In this document: piece after piece, positions 24,649-33,476 of the stretch
Position numbering within the stretch: the first letter of the stretch is position 1
How the letters are laid out: the number at the start of each line of letters is the position of its first letter
Source of the DNA: Betaproteobacteria bacterium
GTDB taxonomy: Bacteria > Pseudomonadota > Gammaproteobacteria > Burkholderiales > Rhodocyclaceae
DNA length: 55,143 nt
Reading direction: 5' to 3'
Assembly (NCBI GenBank): GCA_009779265.1
Contig: WREP01000014.1
Span: forward strand, 1-55,143
The notes under the pieces: model-generated
The model's input: the letters and a program-made list of their open reading frames with translations, nothing else
Databases searched by the model: none
Told to the model about the DNA's origin: nothing
Translations under genes and position numbers: made by a program

Positions 24649-25500
24649 TTAACCTTTCAGCTTCTCACGGTATGGAATTTGTGTGTCGATGTATCCAAGC
24701 GAAATGATGATTTGTTCGTATAAAAAAATAAAAATGAAAGTCAAAAAAGATGACACCAGAAAAAGTACAACAACCGAAGCAAACGAAGGTACCATATCCT
24801 CCATAAGATACATGCCGTAGAAACATATTGGAATGAAAAATAGTGGCATCATAATATACCTATGCCTTCTTGCCCTGAATGTCCAGATGCCGTATTTTTC
24901 CATGGCTTTGTGGATATTTATTTTGTCATAAAACTCAAGGACTATTGCGCTTGTGGCTGGCTCATCGTAAGCGGATTTGCCGCCAAAAATAACCAATGGA
25001 TTGGATATTGAGAGTATGGCTGCGACAAACTCGACTGGTTTGTTGATGTGATCTATAAACAATTCATCGCAGTCCTCTGGAAAGGTAACCTGAAAATCGC
25101 CAACCATGTATCTTTTTGTTGTTGTCACCGCGCCGGTTCTTGGGTTGGGAATATGGGCGGTTTGTTCCTTTAAAACCCCGGTGATGCAGGATGTTCTGTC
25201 ATTTAAAATAGATTTTCTGCGCAAGGCATTTCTAACAAAAATCACACCAAAGCCCACTGTGAATGCGACGAAGAGCAGGCCAAGTAAAATCGCGGACACG
25301 TTTTTCGACTCGGGAATGGGGTTCGTGTTGTCAAAAATGAATGCTAGCGAAAGCGCAACTCCAAATACAATAGAAATGCAACCAGCGCCACCATTAACCC
25401 ACTTGGAAACAAATTGTTGCGGTTTCAGCAGCCAATCAATATACCTTCTCTCAAGATCGCTCAGCGGTCTTGAATTGTAGGAAGAATTTTGCTCGGCCAT
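24649..25500 (-). CDS. AT-rich hypothetical membrane protein
   Basis: A 283-residue protein. The ATG at 25500 is supported by GGGGAA seven bases upstream. It has two adjacent membrane helices (about 40-60 and 72-92), a middle cytoplasmic or periplasmic domain, and two further helices near 215-265. I recognise no family. Codon use is AT-rich against very GC-rich neighbours, which suggests acquired DNA. It is a single gene, convergent with the RND operon. The 251 bases upstream (25501-25751) hold no gene I can support and should carry both promoters. Confidence 0.7.
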   Translation of the reverse strand: MAEQNSSYNSRPLSDLERRYIDWLLKPQQFVSKWVNGGAGCISIVFGVALSLAFIFDNTNPIPESKNVSAILLGLLFVAFTVGFGVIFVRNALRRKSILNDRTSCITGVLKEQTAHIPNPRTGAVTTTKRYMVGDFQVTFPEDCDELFIDHINKPVEFVAAILSISNPLVIFGGKSAYDEPATSAIVLEFYDKINIHKAMEKYGIWTFRARRHRYIMMPLFFIPICFYGMYLMEDMVPSFASVVVLFLVSSFLTFIFIFLYEQIIISLGYIDTQIPYREKLKG

Positions 25501-25751
25501 TTTCGAGTTCCCCTGGTCAGTGATAAGAAGAAGTTGGATTTCTACAAAATCATTGCCATTGCAAAACAAGCGTAGCATGGATTGCAGCCAGCGCGACCGC
25601 GGATCGCGGCGGCGCCCACCCGGCGCTGTGTCTTTCACTGCGGTGTGGCGCAAATGTCATAAAATAAAGATGCTTTGCGCCGGAGGCCATGATCGTCGGA
25701 TGCTGGTCTCCGGCCTTGTCCAATGCTTGTCCCGTTGCAAGGAAAATAGCC

Positions 25752-26717
25752 ATGAACAAGCCGACCGCGCCAGGGCCAACCATGAATCGCGCCGATTTTC
25801 TGCGCCTGGCGGCGGGCGCGGCGCTTGGCTTGTTGTTTGGCGGCGGGCCGGCCAGCGGTGAAGGTATGGGAGGCGATCAGATGAAACCCATCAGCATGCA
25901 GCGGCGTCCGATTCCGGCCAGCGGCGAGAGTTTGCCGGTGATCGGGCTGGGGACTTACAAGGTTTTCGATGTCGCGCCCGGCTCGGCGGAATACGCCCGC
26001 CTGCCTGCGGTATTGGCGGCGCTGTTCGCCGCGGGCGGTTCGGTGATCGACAGTTCGCCGATGTATGGCCGCGCCGAGGAAACCACGGGCGAATTGCTGG
26101 CCGCCGCCGGCAGCCGGTCGCGGGCTTTTGTCGCCAGCAAGGTGTGGATCGAGGGGCGCGAAGCCGGGCGGCGGCAGATGGAGGCTTCGCTGCGCCTGTT
26201 GCGCGCGGAGCCGCTGGATTTGATGCAGGTGCATAACCTCGTCGATTGGCGCGACCAGTTGGCGACGCTGCGCGAATGGAAGGCGGCGGGACGCATCCGC
26301 CACCTTGGGGTGACGCACTACCACGCCGGTGCTTACGACGCGCTGGCGGCGGTATTGCGCGCCGAGCGCCTCGACTTTGTGCAGATCAATTATTCGCTCG
26401 ACGAGCGCGAGGCCGAGCGGCTGATTCTGCCGCTTGCCGCCGAGCGCGGCGTGGCGGTGCTGATCAATCGTCCGTTCGGCGGCGGCGGGCTGCTGCGCCG
26501 CCTGCGCGACAAGCCGCTGCCGCCTTGGGCGGCGGAGATCGGGGCCGGCAGTTGGGCGCAACTGCTGCTCAAGTTCGTACTCAGCCAGCCGGCGGTAAGC
26601 TGCGCCATTCCCGGCACCGGCAAGCCCGAGCACATGGCCGACAACGCCGCCGCCGGTTGCGGGATGATTCCCGAACCAGCCTTCTGGCAGCGCCATGCCG
26701 AGGTTTTCAGTTTGTGA
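25752..26717 (+). CDS. Exported aldo/keto reductase, paralogue 1
   Basis: A 321-residue aldo/keto reductase of the TIM-barrel superfamily. The ATG at 25752 is set by AAGGA eight bases upstream. The leader (NRADFLRLAAGAALGLLFGG) resembles a Tat/Sec signal. Catalytic residues are visible: Asp in VIDSSPMYG, Tyr in the same motif, Lys in ASKVW and His in QVHNL. A C-terminal INRPFGGGG and SQPAVSCAIPGTG form the cofactor-binding region. Export would be unusual for an NAD(P)H enzyme unless folded before transport. A paralogue follows after 10 bases. Confidence 0.85.
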   Translation: MNKPTAPGPTMNRADFLRLAAGAALGLLFGGGPASGEGMGGDQMKPISMQRRPIPASGESLPVIGLGTYKVFDVAPGSAEYARLPAVLAALFAAGGSVIDSSPMYGRAEETTGELLAAAGSRSRAFVASKVWIEGREAGRRQMEASLRLLRAEPLDLMQVHNLVDWRDQLATLREWKAAGRIRHLGVTHYHAGAYDALAAVLRAERLDFVQINYSLDEREAERLILPLAAERGVAVLINRPFGGGGLLRRLRDKPLPPWAAEIGAGSWAQLLLKFVLSQPAVSCAIPGTGKPEHMADNAAAGCGMIPEPAFWQRHAEVFSL

Positions 26718-26727
26718 GGAGGATGCC

Positions 26728-27663
26728 ATGCGTGATTTGCCTTCATCCCGCCGCCGCCAACTGCTTGCCGCCGGGTTGACGCTGGGGGTCAGTCCGCGGG
26801 TGGCCAGCCCGCTGACGATCCCGGCCTCGCCACTGGCGCGGTCGGTGCCGTCGACCGGCGTGCGCTTGCCGATCATCGGCTTGGGCACCAACCGCTTTCG
26901 CCTCGGCGACGAAGCCTGGATGACGCGCCTGCTTGAAACACTGATTGAATTCCAGTTCCGGCAAGGGGGCCGGGTTATCGACACAGCGCCTTCCTATGGC
27001 GATTCGGAACAGGCCATCGGCGCCTTGCTGGCGAGAAGCGGCGGCCTGCGCGAGCGCATTTTTCTCGCCACCAAGGTCGACCGCGACAGCGCCGAGGCGG
27101 GCCGCGAGCGGCTGGCCGCCTCCCATGCCGCGTTGCGTTCGCCGCATCTCGATCTGGTGCAATTGCACAATCTGCACGGCGTGGACAAGGTGCTGCCGGT
27201 GCTGCGCGAACGGCAGGCGGCGGGCGTCATCGGCCATATCGGCATCACCACGTCGAGCGCGGCGCAATACGCCGAGATGGAGGCGGTCATGCGCCGCGAG
27301 CGGCTCGATTTCATCCAGGTCGATTACGCCGTCGGCAACCGTGCCGCTGCCGAACGTCTGCTGCCATTGGCCATTGATCGCGGCATGGCGGTGCTGATCA
27401 ACCGGCCCTTCGGCGGCGGCGGTCAGTTCCGCGCCGTCAGCGGGCGGCCATTGCCGCCGTGGGCGGCGGAGATGGACTGTTATTCGTGGGCGCAGGTGTT
27501 TCTCAAATACGTGCTCAGCCAGCCGGCGGTAAGCTGCGCCATTCCCGGCAGCACGCAGGCCGAGCATGTGCGTGACAATTTCGGCGCCGCGCATGGCCGC
27601 TTGCCGGACGAGAACGAGCGGCAGCGCATCGCCGGCTATTTCGACGCCATCGCCGACGCCTGA
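26728..27663 (+). CDS. Tat-exported aldo/keto reductase, paralogue 2
   Basis: A 311-residue paralogue of the preceding gene. The ATG at 26728 follows GAGGAGG. Its N-terminus SSRRRQLLAAGLTLG is a good twin-arginine signal. Catalytic Asp and Tyr lie in VIDTAPSYGDSE, Lys in ATKVD and His in QLHNL; INRPFGGGG and SQPAVSCAIPGS are shared almost word for word with paralogue 1. The pair arose by tandem duplication with later divergence. Its stop overlaps the start of a carrier gene by one base. Confidence 0.87.
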   Translation: MRDLPSSRRRQLLAAGLTLGVSPRVASPLTIPASPLARSVPSTGVRLPIIGLGTNRFRLGDEAWMTRLLETLIEFQFRQGGRVIDTAPSYGDSEQAIGALLARSGGLRERIFLATKVDRDSAEAGRERLAASHAALRSPHLDLVQLHNLHGVDKVLPVLRERQAAGVIGHIGITTSSAAQYAEMEAVMRRERLDFIQVDYAVGNRAAAERLLPLAIDRGMAVLINRPFGGGGQFRAVSGRPLPPWAAEMDCYSWAQVFLKYVLSQPAVSCAIPGSTQAEHVRDNFGAAHGRLPDENERQRIAGYFDAIADA

Positions 27664-28928
27664 TGCGCCGCTTGCTCGCCCGCTTGCTGCCGCTGCGCCC
27701 GGGCGAGGCGGCGCCGACGCTGCTGGCCACCGCTTACGGTTTCGCCATTCTCTTCGCCTACTATTTGCTGCGCCCGGTGCGCGACGAGATCGGGGCCGCC
27801 GATCGCGGCAATTTGCAGTTGTTATGGACGGCGGTTTTTCTCGTCATGCTGCTGGCCGTGCCGCTGTATTCGGCGGCCGTCGCCCGCTTGCGCCGGGCGG
27901 TGTTTATCCCGCTGACCAACCGTTTCTTTGCCGCCCATCTGGTGCTGTTCTATCTGGCCCTGTTGTGGCTGCCGGAAACGGCCCGGCCCTGGATTGACCG
28001 CGTTTTCTACGTCTGGGTCAGTGTTTTCGCGCTCTTCGTGGTTGCCGTGTTCTGGGGGCTGATCGTCGATCTGTTCCGCGACGAGCAGGGCGAGCGGCTG
28101 TTCGGCTTCATCGCCGTCGGCGCCACGCTCGGCGGCATCGCCGGGTCGACAACGACGGCGCTGCTGGCGACGGCGCTGCCGGTTTTTCTGCTGCTGCTTA
28201 TCGCCGTGCTGCCGCTGGAATTGGCCGGCCGCCTGGGCCGCGCCCTCGACCGGCACGCCGAGCGGACGGCGACGCTGCGCCGCGAGCCGCCAGCGCCCAT
28301 CGGCGGCAGCGCCTGGAGCGGCATCGGGCCGGTCTTTGGCTCGCCGCTCCTGCGCCGCATCGCGCTGTGGATTCTGCTCATGACTTTCGCTTCGACCATT
28401 CTCTATTTCGTGCAGTCGCATCTGCTCGGCGCGGCCATCGTCGACCGCGCCGCGCGCCGCGTTTTTCTGGCGCGCGTCGATCTGGTCGTCAATGTCGTCA
28501 CCATTGCCGCCCAGCTTCTGCTTACCGCCCGCGTCCTCGCCTGCCTCGGTCTTGGGGCGACGCTGGCCGTGCTGCCGGCGGTTGCCGCGCTCGGCTTTAT
28601 GGTTCTCGGCAATGTCGGCGGCGGCGTTGCTTTGGCGGCCCTGCTGGCGGTTCGCGTGCTTTACGACAGCAGCCGTCACGCGCTGGCCAAGCCGGCGCGC
28701 GAAGTCTTGTTTACCCGGATGACGCGCGAGCAGCGTTACAAGTCAAAAGCCTTTATCGACGCCGCCGTTTATCGCGGCGGCGACCTCGTCAGCGGCTGGA
28801 TCTACGCCGGCTTCGGCGCGCTCGGCCTGGGTGCGGCGGCCATCGCCCTGATCGCCGCGCCGGTGGCGGTGCTGTGGGGCGTGCTCGGCTGGCAACTGGG
28901 GCGGATGCCGGTGAAACAGGAGGATTGA
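27663..28928 (+). CDS. NTP/NDP-carrier-like MFS membrane transporter
   Basis: A 421-residue protein with about eleven to twelve membrane helices. The N-terminal AYYLLRPVRDEIG and the VFWGLIVDLF.DEQGERLFGFIAVGATLGGIAGS segment match proteins annotated as NTP/NDP exchange transporters or Tlc-like MFS in free-living bacteria, where a nucleotide substrate is unlikely. C-terminal SRHALAKPAREVLFTRMTREQRYKSKAFID is typical of the same group. Substrate unknown. The start overlaps the reductase stop (TGATG), so it belongs to that operon. Confidence 0.8.
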   Translation: MRRLLARLLPLRPGEAAPTLLATAYGFAILFAYYLLRPVRDEIGAADRGNLQLLWTAVFLVMLLAVPLYSAAVARLRRAVFIPLTNRFFAAHLVLFYLALLWLPETARPWIDRVFYVWVSVFALFVVAVFWGLIVDLFRDEQGERLFGFIAVGATLGGIAGSTTTALLATALPVFLLLLIAVLPLELAGRLGRALDRHAERTATLRREPPAPIGGSAWSGIGPVFGSPLLRRIALWILLMTFASTILYFVQSHLLGAAIVDRAARRVFLARVDLVVNVVTIAAQLLLTARVLACLGLGATLAVLPAVAALGFMVLGNVGGGVALAALLAVRVLYDSSRHALAKPAREVLFTRMTREQRYKSKAFIDAAVYRGGDLVSGWIYAGFGALGLGAAAIALIAAPVAVLWGVLGWQLGRMPVKQED

Positions 28929-28932
28929 GGCA

Positions 28933-29517
28933 ATGAACGGCCAGCGTTGCCCGTGGGGCGAGGGTTTTGATCTCTATCGCCAGTATCACGACAGGGAATG
29001 GGGCGTGCCGCTCTTCGCCGAGCGCGCGCTGTTCGAGCTGCTGCTGCTCGAAGGCGCCCAGGCCGGGCTGTCGTGGGCGACCATCCTGAAAAAGCGGGAA
29101 AACTACCGGCGCGCTTTCGATGACTTCGACCCGGCCAGAATCGCCGCCTATGACGAGGATAAAATCGCCGCGCTGCTGGCCGATCCGGGCATCGTCCGCA
29201 ACCGCGCCAAAATCGCCGCCGCCATTGGCAATGCCCGCGCCTGCCTCGCGCTGCAAGCCGGCGGCGGCTCGCTGGCGGATTTCCTGTGGGACTTTGTCGA
29301 TGGCAAGCCGATCACCAACCAGTGGACGCGCCTCGCCGGTATCCCGGCGCGCACGGCGCAATCGGACGCCATGAGCAAGGCGCTGCAAAAGGCCGGGTTC
29401 AGCTTCGTCGGCAGCACCATCTGCTACGCCCTGATGCAGTCGGCCGGGCTGGTCAACGACCATCTGATCAGCTGCCCGCGCCACGCCGAAATTGCCGCCG
29501 GTCTGGCGCGGCGCTGA
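28933..29517 (+). CDS. tag: DNA-3-methyladenine glycosylase I
   Basis: Tag removes 3-methyladenine from DNA in base-excision repair. The 194-residue length is normal. It opens with RCPWGEGF....YHDREWG; the conserved helix LFELLLLEGAQAGLSWATIL, the KPITNQW motif and a C-terminal GLVNDHLISCPRH supply the zinc-binding Cys/His set with the N-terminal Cys and His. It begins four bases after the carrier stop, the last gene of the run. No SOS or Ada box is visible. Confidence 0.94.
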   Translation: MNGQRCPWGEGFDLYRQYHDREWGVPLFAERALFELLLLEGAQAGLSWATILKKRENYRRAFDDFDPARIAAYDEDKIAALLADPGIVRNRAKIAAAIGNARACLALQAGGGSLADFLWDFVDGKPITNQWTRLAGIPARTAQSDAMSKALQKAGFSFVGSTICYALMQSAGLVNDHLISCPRHAEIAAGLARR

Positions 29518-29585
29518 AAGCTTTGCTCTTCCTCCAGCACAGGAGGGCCGGGCACAGGGGGAAGGCCCGTTTGGTGAGATGGCGG

Positions 29586-30557
29586 CTATTTGTTTTTCTC
29601 GTCTTCCAGGCGGCGCAGGCGCTCGTCGATATTGGCGTCGCGATGGCGGGCGCGTAATTCACGCAGTAGCAGCGCCGCTTCCTCTTCCTTGCCGGCGCGG
29701 CGCAGGTCGAGGATGCGCTTGAGTTGGGCGTCGATGTCCGAATCGGCTGTCAATGCTCCTGCCGCGCTGGGCGCAGCGGGCAGGGCGTCGGCTTTGGCGG
29801 GGGCCGGTGCCGAGGACATGGGCGGGGCGGCGTGTGAGCTTGGTTTCGCCAAGGATTGCCGCGCTTCCGCCACACCATGAACGCCAACCTCATTATGACG
29901 TAGGGCGGGCTCTGCCAGCGCTTGCGGCATTTCCGCCGCTGGTTCCGGGGCGGCGGGCGCTGCGTTTTTTTCGCGCAGCAGCGCGCGCGCCTTTGGCGGT
30001 GGCGGCGGGGCGGATGCGGGTGTGGCTGCGTCGAATGCATTGGCAGCGGCACGGGCGGCGCGTTTGGGAGCTTCCGCTGCAAGGGCCGCCACCGCCGGAG
30101 CTTGATCCGGCATCGGCGCGGCTTTGTCCGCCGCCATTTCAGTGAAATTTTGCCCGGCAGGCGCTGTCGCCACTTTCGCGCTTTCTTGTGCCGTGGCTGG
30201 CACGGTTTCGGGGGGCGTTGCCTGCTCGATTTGCATCACGATGCCGAGCGCGAGGCCCATGACGAGGCTGGCGGCGAGCACCTGGCCGAGATGTCCGCGC
30301 ATCTCGCCCGTACCGAGTAGCCAGCGCGCGAAGCGTTCGAGGGCGGAGGGGGCGGTTTCCCGGATGCGCGGCGGCGTTTCCAGGACGGCGGCGGCTTTCG
30401 CCCGCGCTTCGCGAATTTCCGCCGCGCGTCTGGCGGCGGCATCGAGAATGAAGGCGTCGAGCGCCGGGCCGGGTTCCGGCTGGGGCAGGTCGCGGGCGGC
30501 TTGCAGCAAGGTCTGCCCGGTGTCGGCGGGGGAGGGAGGAGCGGCGGTCGGTTTCAT
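29586..30557 (-). CDS. Single-span membrane protein, probable anti-sigma partner
   Basis: A 323-residue protein whose start overlaps the ECF sigma gene's stop by four bases. It has an N-terminal cytoplasmic part of about 85 residues, one membrane helix (VLAASLVMGLALGIVMQI, about 90-108), then a long Ala/Pro-rich extracytoplasmic linker and a charged coiled C-terminus (LKRILDLRRAGKEEEAALLLRELRARH). No ZAS zinc motif is seen. Layout and coupling to the sigma gene fit an anti-sigma factor, but this is inference from context. The Ala/Pro tract is low complexity. Confidence 0.65.
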   Translation of the reverse strand: MKPTAAPPSPADTGQTLLQAARDLPQPEPGPALDAFILDAAARRAAEIREARAKAAAVLETPPRIRETAPSALERFARWLLGTGEMRGHLGQVLAASLVMGLALGIVMQIEQATPPETVPATAQESAKVATAPAGQNFTEMAADKAAPMPDQAPAVAALAAEAPKRAARAAANAFDAATPASAPPPPPKARALLREKNAAPAAPEPAAEMPQALAEPALRHNEVGVHGVAEARQSLAKPSSHAAPPMSSAPAPAKADALPAAPSAAGALTADSDIDAQLKRILDLRRAGKEEEAALLLRELRARHRDANIDERLRRLEDEKNK

Positions 30558-31162
30558 GTGGACGCTTTCAATTCCGCTTCTGCCGGCGAGAGGGCGCGCA
30601 GGCGCTGGCGCATCCCGGCGAGCGCGTAGCGATAGCGGCTTTTGATCGTTTCAAACGGGGTCGCGGTCAGCGCGGCGATTTCGGCAAGTTCCATATCGGC
30701 GTGGGCGCGCAGCAGAAAGACCTCGCGTTGCGGCAGGGGCAGGGTTGCCAGCGCGGCGGCGATGTGCCGCGACTGCTCGGCGCGCCAGGCCAGGGTTTCC
30801 GGCGTTTCCATCCCGTCTGCATCGGGCGGCGTGTGTTCGGTTTCGTCAAAGGCTTCCATCGTGGCGCTTTCGTCTTTACGCCACTGGTCGATCAGCCGGT
30901 GGCGGGCGATCTGGTACAGCCAGGTTTTGAAGCGGGCGCGGCCATCGGGCATGGCGTCGCTGCGGATCAGCGCCAGCCAGGTTTCCTGGAATATCTCATC
31001 GGTCCGCGCCGCGCTGGAGCACAGGCCGTGAATGAAGCGGTAAAGCCCGGCGCGATGGCGCCGGTAAAGTTCCGCGAAGGCCGCTTCGTCGCCTTCGCGG
31101 TAATGCGCGAGCAGGACTTCGTCGCTGTCGGCAAGGGCGTCGGAAGGGCTGGCGAATGACAT
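30554..31162 (-). CDS. ECF-type RNA polymerase sigma factor
   Basis: A 202-residue sigma-70 family factor. Region 2 (about 20-95) holds FAELYRRHRAGLYRFIHGLC and the -10-binding FKTWLYQIARHRLIDQWRK. Region 4 (about 130-190) has LPLPQREVFLLRAHADMELAEIAALTATPFETIKSRYRYA. No other sigma domains, hence ECF. The ATG at 31162 is chosen; an in-frame GTG at 31168 is possible. It is translationally coupled to the membrane partner downstream and lies 158 bases after a VWA lipoprotein gene on the same strand. Confidence 0.9.
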   Translation of the reverse strand: MSFASPSDALADSDEVLLAHYREGDEAAFAELYRRHRAGLYRFIHGLCSSAARTDEIFQETWLALIRSDAMPDGRARFKTWLYQIARHRLIDQWRKDESATMEAFDETEHTPPDADGMETPETLAWRAEQSRHIAAALATLPLPQREVFLLRAHADMELAEIAALTATPFETIKSRYRYALAGMRQRLRALSPAEAELKAST

Positions 31163-31203
31163 CGCCACATTTTAGGGCAGTATTTCTGCAAGACTGCATG
31201 AAA

Positions 31204-31283
31204 CTGGATTGCTTCGCTGCGCTCGCAATGACGGCCCTTCCATACGCCGTCATTGCGAGGAGCGAAGCGACGAAGCAATCCAG
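31204..31283. repeat. Palindromic dispersed repeat, family D copy 1
   Basis: An 80-base inverted repeat bounded by CTGGATTGCTTCG and CGAAGCAATCCAG, with inner GCAATGACGG and CCGTCATTGC. A second copy lies at 43778-43849. This type of element is known to be scattered in many proteobacterial genomes. Confidence 0.88.
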
Positions 31284-31319
31284 AATTCAGAAGTGGTGGC
31301 ATTTGAAAACCGCCCGGAT

Positions 31320-33125
31320 TCAGTTCCGGCGCGCTTCCTTCGTTTGCAGGGTCTTTGCCAGATCGACCAGTTGCACGAATTCCGCGCGCAGGCCGAAACG
31401 ATCCTCGCCCTTTGCGCCGTGGGCCAGTTCGGCGACATCGGCGAGGCTGAAATTGCCGGTGTATTTGCCGTTTTTCAGAATCTGCCCGTAGGCGGCGACG
31501 GCGGCGGCGAAGCGGAAATCCTCGCTAGCGGCCTTGAGCGAAGGCTTGATTTCGCCAGCCTTGAGCGGGAATTCCATGAGCTTGCTCTGTTCCGCGCCCG
31601 GTTCCTTGTAGCGGATACGCAGCAGCGCCAGTTCGTCGGAAAGTTCGCTCTTGGCGGTGGATTCCTTCTGATAGCGCAGAGCTTCGTTCCAGCCTTTGTC
31701 GCCCTTCAGGATAATTTCGTAAAGCGCCGTAACCGTGTGACCGGAACCGATATCACCGGCGTCGACCTTGTCGTTGGAAAAGTCCTCGCGTTTCAACGCG
31801 CGGTTTTCGTAACCGATCAGGCGGTATTCGCTGACCTGTTCCGGGTTGAATTCGACCTGGATCTTGACATCGCGGGCGACGATAGAAAGGGTCGAACTCA
31901 ACTGCTCGACCAGCACCTTGCGCGCTTCGCGCAGCGTGTCGATATACGAATAATTGCCGTCTCCGGCATCGGCCAGTTGCTCCATCAGGCGTTCGTTGTA
32001 GTTATCGACGCCAAAGCCGAGCGTGGTCAGGGAAACGCCGCTTTTGCGCTTTTCAGCGGCCATCTCCTTCAACTGCTCGAAATTGGTGATGCCGACATTG
32101 AAATCGCCGTCGGTGGCCAGCAGGATGCGGTTGATGCCGCCGGGGATGAAGCCCTGCTGCGCCATCTGGTAGGCCAGAACGATGCCCGACGCGCCGGCGG
32201 TGCTGCCGCCCGCCCGCAGTTGTTCGACCGCTGCGGCGATTTTTGCCCTTTCACTGCCGGAAGTCGGGTCCAGCACCACCTGCGTGCCGCTGGCGTAGGT
32301 GACGAGCGAGACCTTGTCCTGCGGACGCAGTTGGTCGATGAGCAGCTTCAGGGTGCTTTTGACCAGCGGCAGCCTTTCCGGGCTGTTCATCGAGCCGGAA
32401 ACATCGACCAGAAATACCAGATTGGCCGGCGGCAGATTTTCCACGGCGGTGTCGGAAGCCTTGATGCCGATGCGAACCAGCTTGCCATGCGCACTCCACG
32501 GACTCGGCGCAATTTCGGTGGTCACGCCGAAAGGCGGCAGCTTGCCGGCCACCGCCGTCGGCAGCGTGTATTGGTAGGGGAAGTAATTGATCAGTTCCTC
32601 GACGCGCACCGCGCCGTGCGGCGGCAATTGCCCATTGTTGAGAAAACGCCGGACATTGGCATAAGCGCCAGTATCGACGTCGATACTGAAGGTCGACACC
32701 GGATCGTTGGCGACCAACCGGATTTCGCCTTCCGGCAAGGTTTCGTACTGCTCGCGCGGCACATTCTGGTAATACGACTGTTTGGCTTCGGCCACGCGGG
32801 CGATGCTCAGTGCCGCGGGGGCGGGCGCCAATACGGCCCCCGCTACGGCAGCATTTGCCCTGGACCTGTCTACTCTGGCTGGAAGCGGAACCGCCTGCAC
32901 GGGCATGTTCTGCGCCGACTCCTGCCGCGAATCCCGCTCCGGCTCCGGCGCTGATTTGTCCGCCGCTGACGGCGGCGCGTTCTGCGCAACTTGCGGCGAA
33001 GAAGCTTCCAGCGAGGACGTGCCGCAGCCATGCAGAAGCAAGGCCGCGAAAAGTGACAACAAGACAGAAAGCGCGAAACGGAACCAGCCGGCGCTCATGC
33101 CGGGCGTGCTATGCGATGTGTTCAT
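31320..33125 (-). CDS. VWA-domain lipoprotein, YfbK type
   Basis: A 601-residue envelope protein. The ATG at 33125 follows GGAG by six bases. A lipoprotein signal ends in LLLHGC. A conserved N-terminal domain (VSTFSIDVDTGAYANVRRFLNNG) precedes a von Willebrand A domain with MIDAS motif DVSGSMN (about 240) and ATDGDFNVG. The C-terminal DUF3520-like region is intact. E. coli YfbK is a lipoprotein of the same architecture, of unknown role. It lies upstream of the ECF sigma gene on the same strand, suggesting an envelope-stress circuit. Confidence 0.9.
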   Translation of the reverse strand: MNTSHSTPGMSAGWFRFALSVLLSLFAALLLHGCGTSSLEASSPQVAQNAPPSAADKSAPEPERDSRQESAQNMPVQAVPLPARVDRSRANAAVAGAVLAPAPAALSIARVAEAKQSYYQNVPREQYETLPEGEIRLVANDPVSTFSIDVDTGAYANVRRFLNNGQLPPHGAVRVEELINYFPYQYTLPTAVAGKLPPFGVTTEIAPSPWSAHGKLVRIGIKASDTAVENLPPANLVFLVDVSGSMNSPERLPLVKSTLKLLIDQLRPQDKVSLVTYASGTQVVLDPTSGSERAKIAAAVEQLRAGGSTAGASGIVLAYQMAQQGFIPGGINRILLATDGDFNVGITNFEQLKEMAAEKRKSGVSLTTLGFGVDNYNERLMEQLADAGDGNYSYIDTLREARKVLVEQLSSTLSIVARDVKIQVEFNPEQVSEYRLIGYENRALKREDFSNDKVDAGDIGSGHTVTALYEIILKGDKGWNEALRYQKESTAKSELSDELALLRIRYKEPGAEQSKLMEFPLKAGEIKPSLKAASEDFRFAAAVAAYGQILKNGKYTGNFSLADVAELAHGAKGEDRFGLRAEFVQLVDLAKTLQTKEARRN

Positions 33126-33226
33126 GAAATTCTCCAAGTCGTTGAGAATAAAGGGAGCGGCGTGGAAAATTTCCAGCCGTCGCCGCTGCCTGCATGGAGG
33201 TGGACGCAGAAAATGAGCAATCCGGG

Positions 33227-33255
33227 TTACGAATTTTTCGCTTTATCCGTATAAT
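33227..33255 (+). promoter_or_regulatory. tRNA-Arg promoter
   Basis: A perfect TATAAT (33250-33255) lies 17 bases after TTACGA (33227-33232). The tRNA begins 17 bases after the -10 element, consistent with a short precursor leader. Confidence 0.65.
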
Positions 33256-33271
33256 GCGCGGCTCTGACAGC

Positions 33272-33348
33272 GCGCCCGTAGCTCAGTTGGATAGAGTATC
33301 TGGCTACGAACCAGAGGGTCGGGCGTTCGAATCGCTCCGGGCGCGCCA
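33272..33348 (+). tRNA. tRNA-Arg (anticodon ACG)
   Basis: A 77-base cloverleaf. The acceptor arms GCGCCCG and CGGGCGC pair perfectly, followed by discriminator G and an encoded CCA. D loop AGCTCAGTTGGATAGAG, anticodon stem TCTGG/CCAGA with loop CTACGAA (ACG, read as inosine-CG after editing by TadA), and T arm GGGCGTTCGAATCGCTC (one weak pair) are present. It decodes CGU/CGC/CGA. Confidence 0.95.
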
Positions 33349-33360
33349 GTCACCAGTCGC

Positions 33361-33398
33361 AAGCGAAAAGGCCAATCCTTCGATTGGCCTTTTGCTTT
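33361..33398 (+). terminator. Rho-independent terminator after tRNA-Arg
   Basis: A perfect 12-bp stem, AAAAGGCCAATC / GATTGGCCTTTT, with a CTTC tetraloop, extended by AAGC/GCTT, runs into T-rich sequence. It separates the tRNA from cysE. Confidence 0.92.
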
Positions 33399-33476
33399 TG
33401 GTGCGCTCGGAAATAGCTGACAAATCCAGTAGGTCTTTTTAAAATTCCCCTTTTCAAGCAAGGGAGATCAGGTTTC

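Noticed and set aside
29540..29575. Terminator between tag and the anti-sigma-like gene
   Set aside because: Only a five-base GGGCC/GGCCC stem with a long loop; too weak to call.
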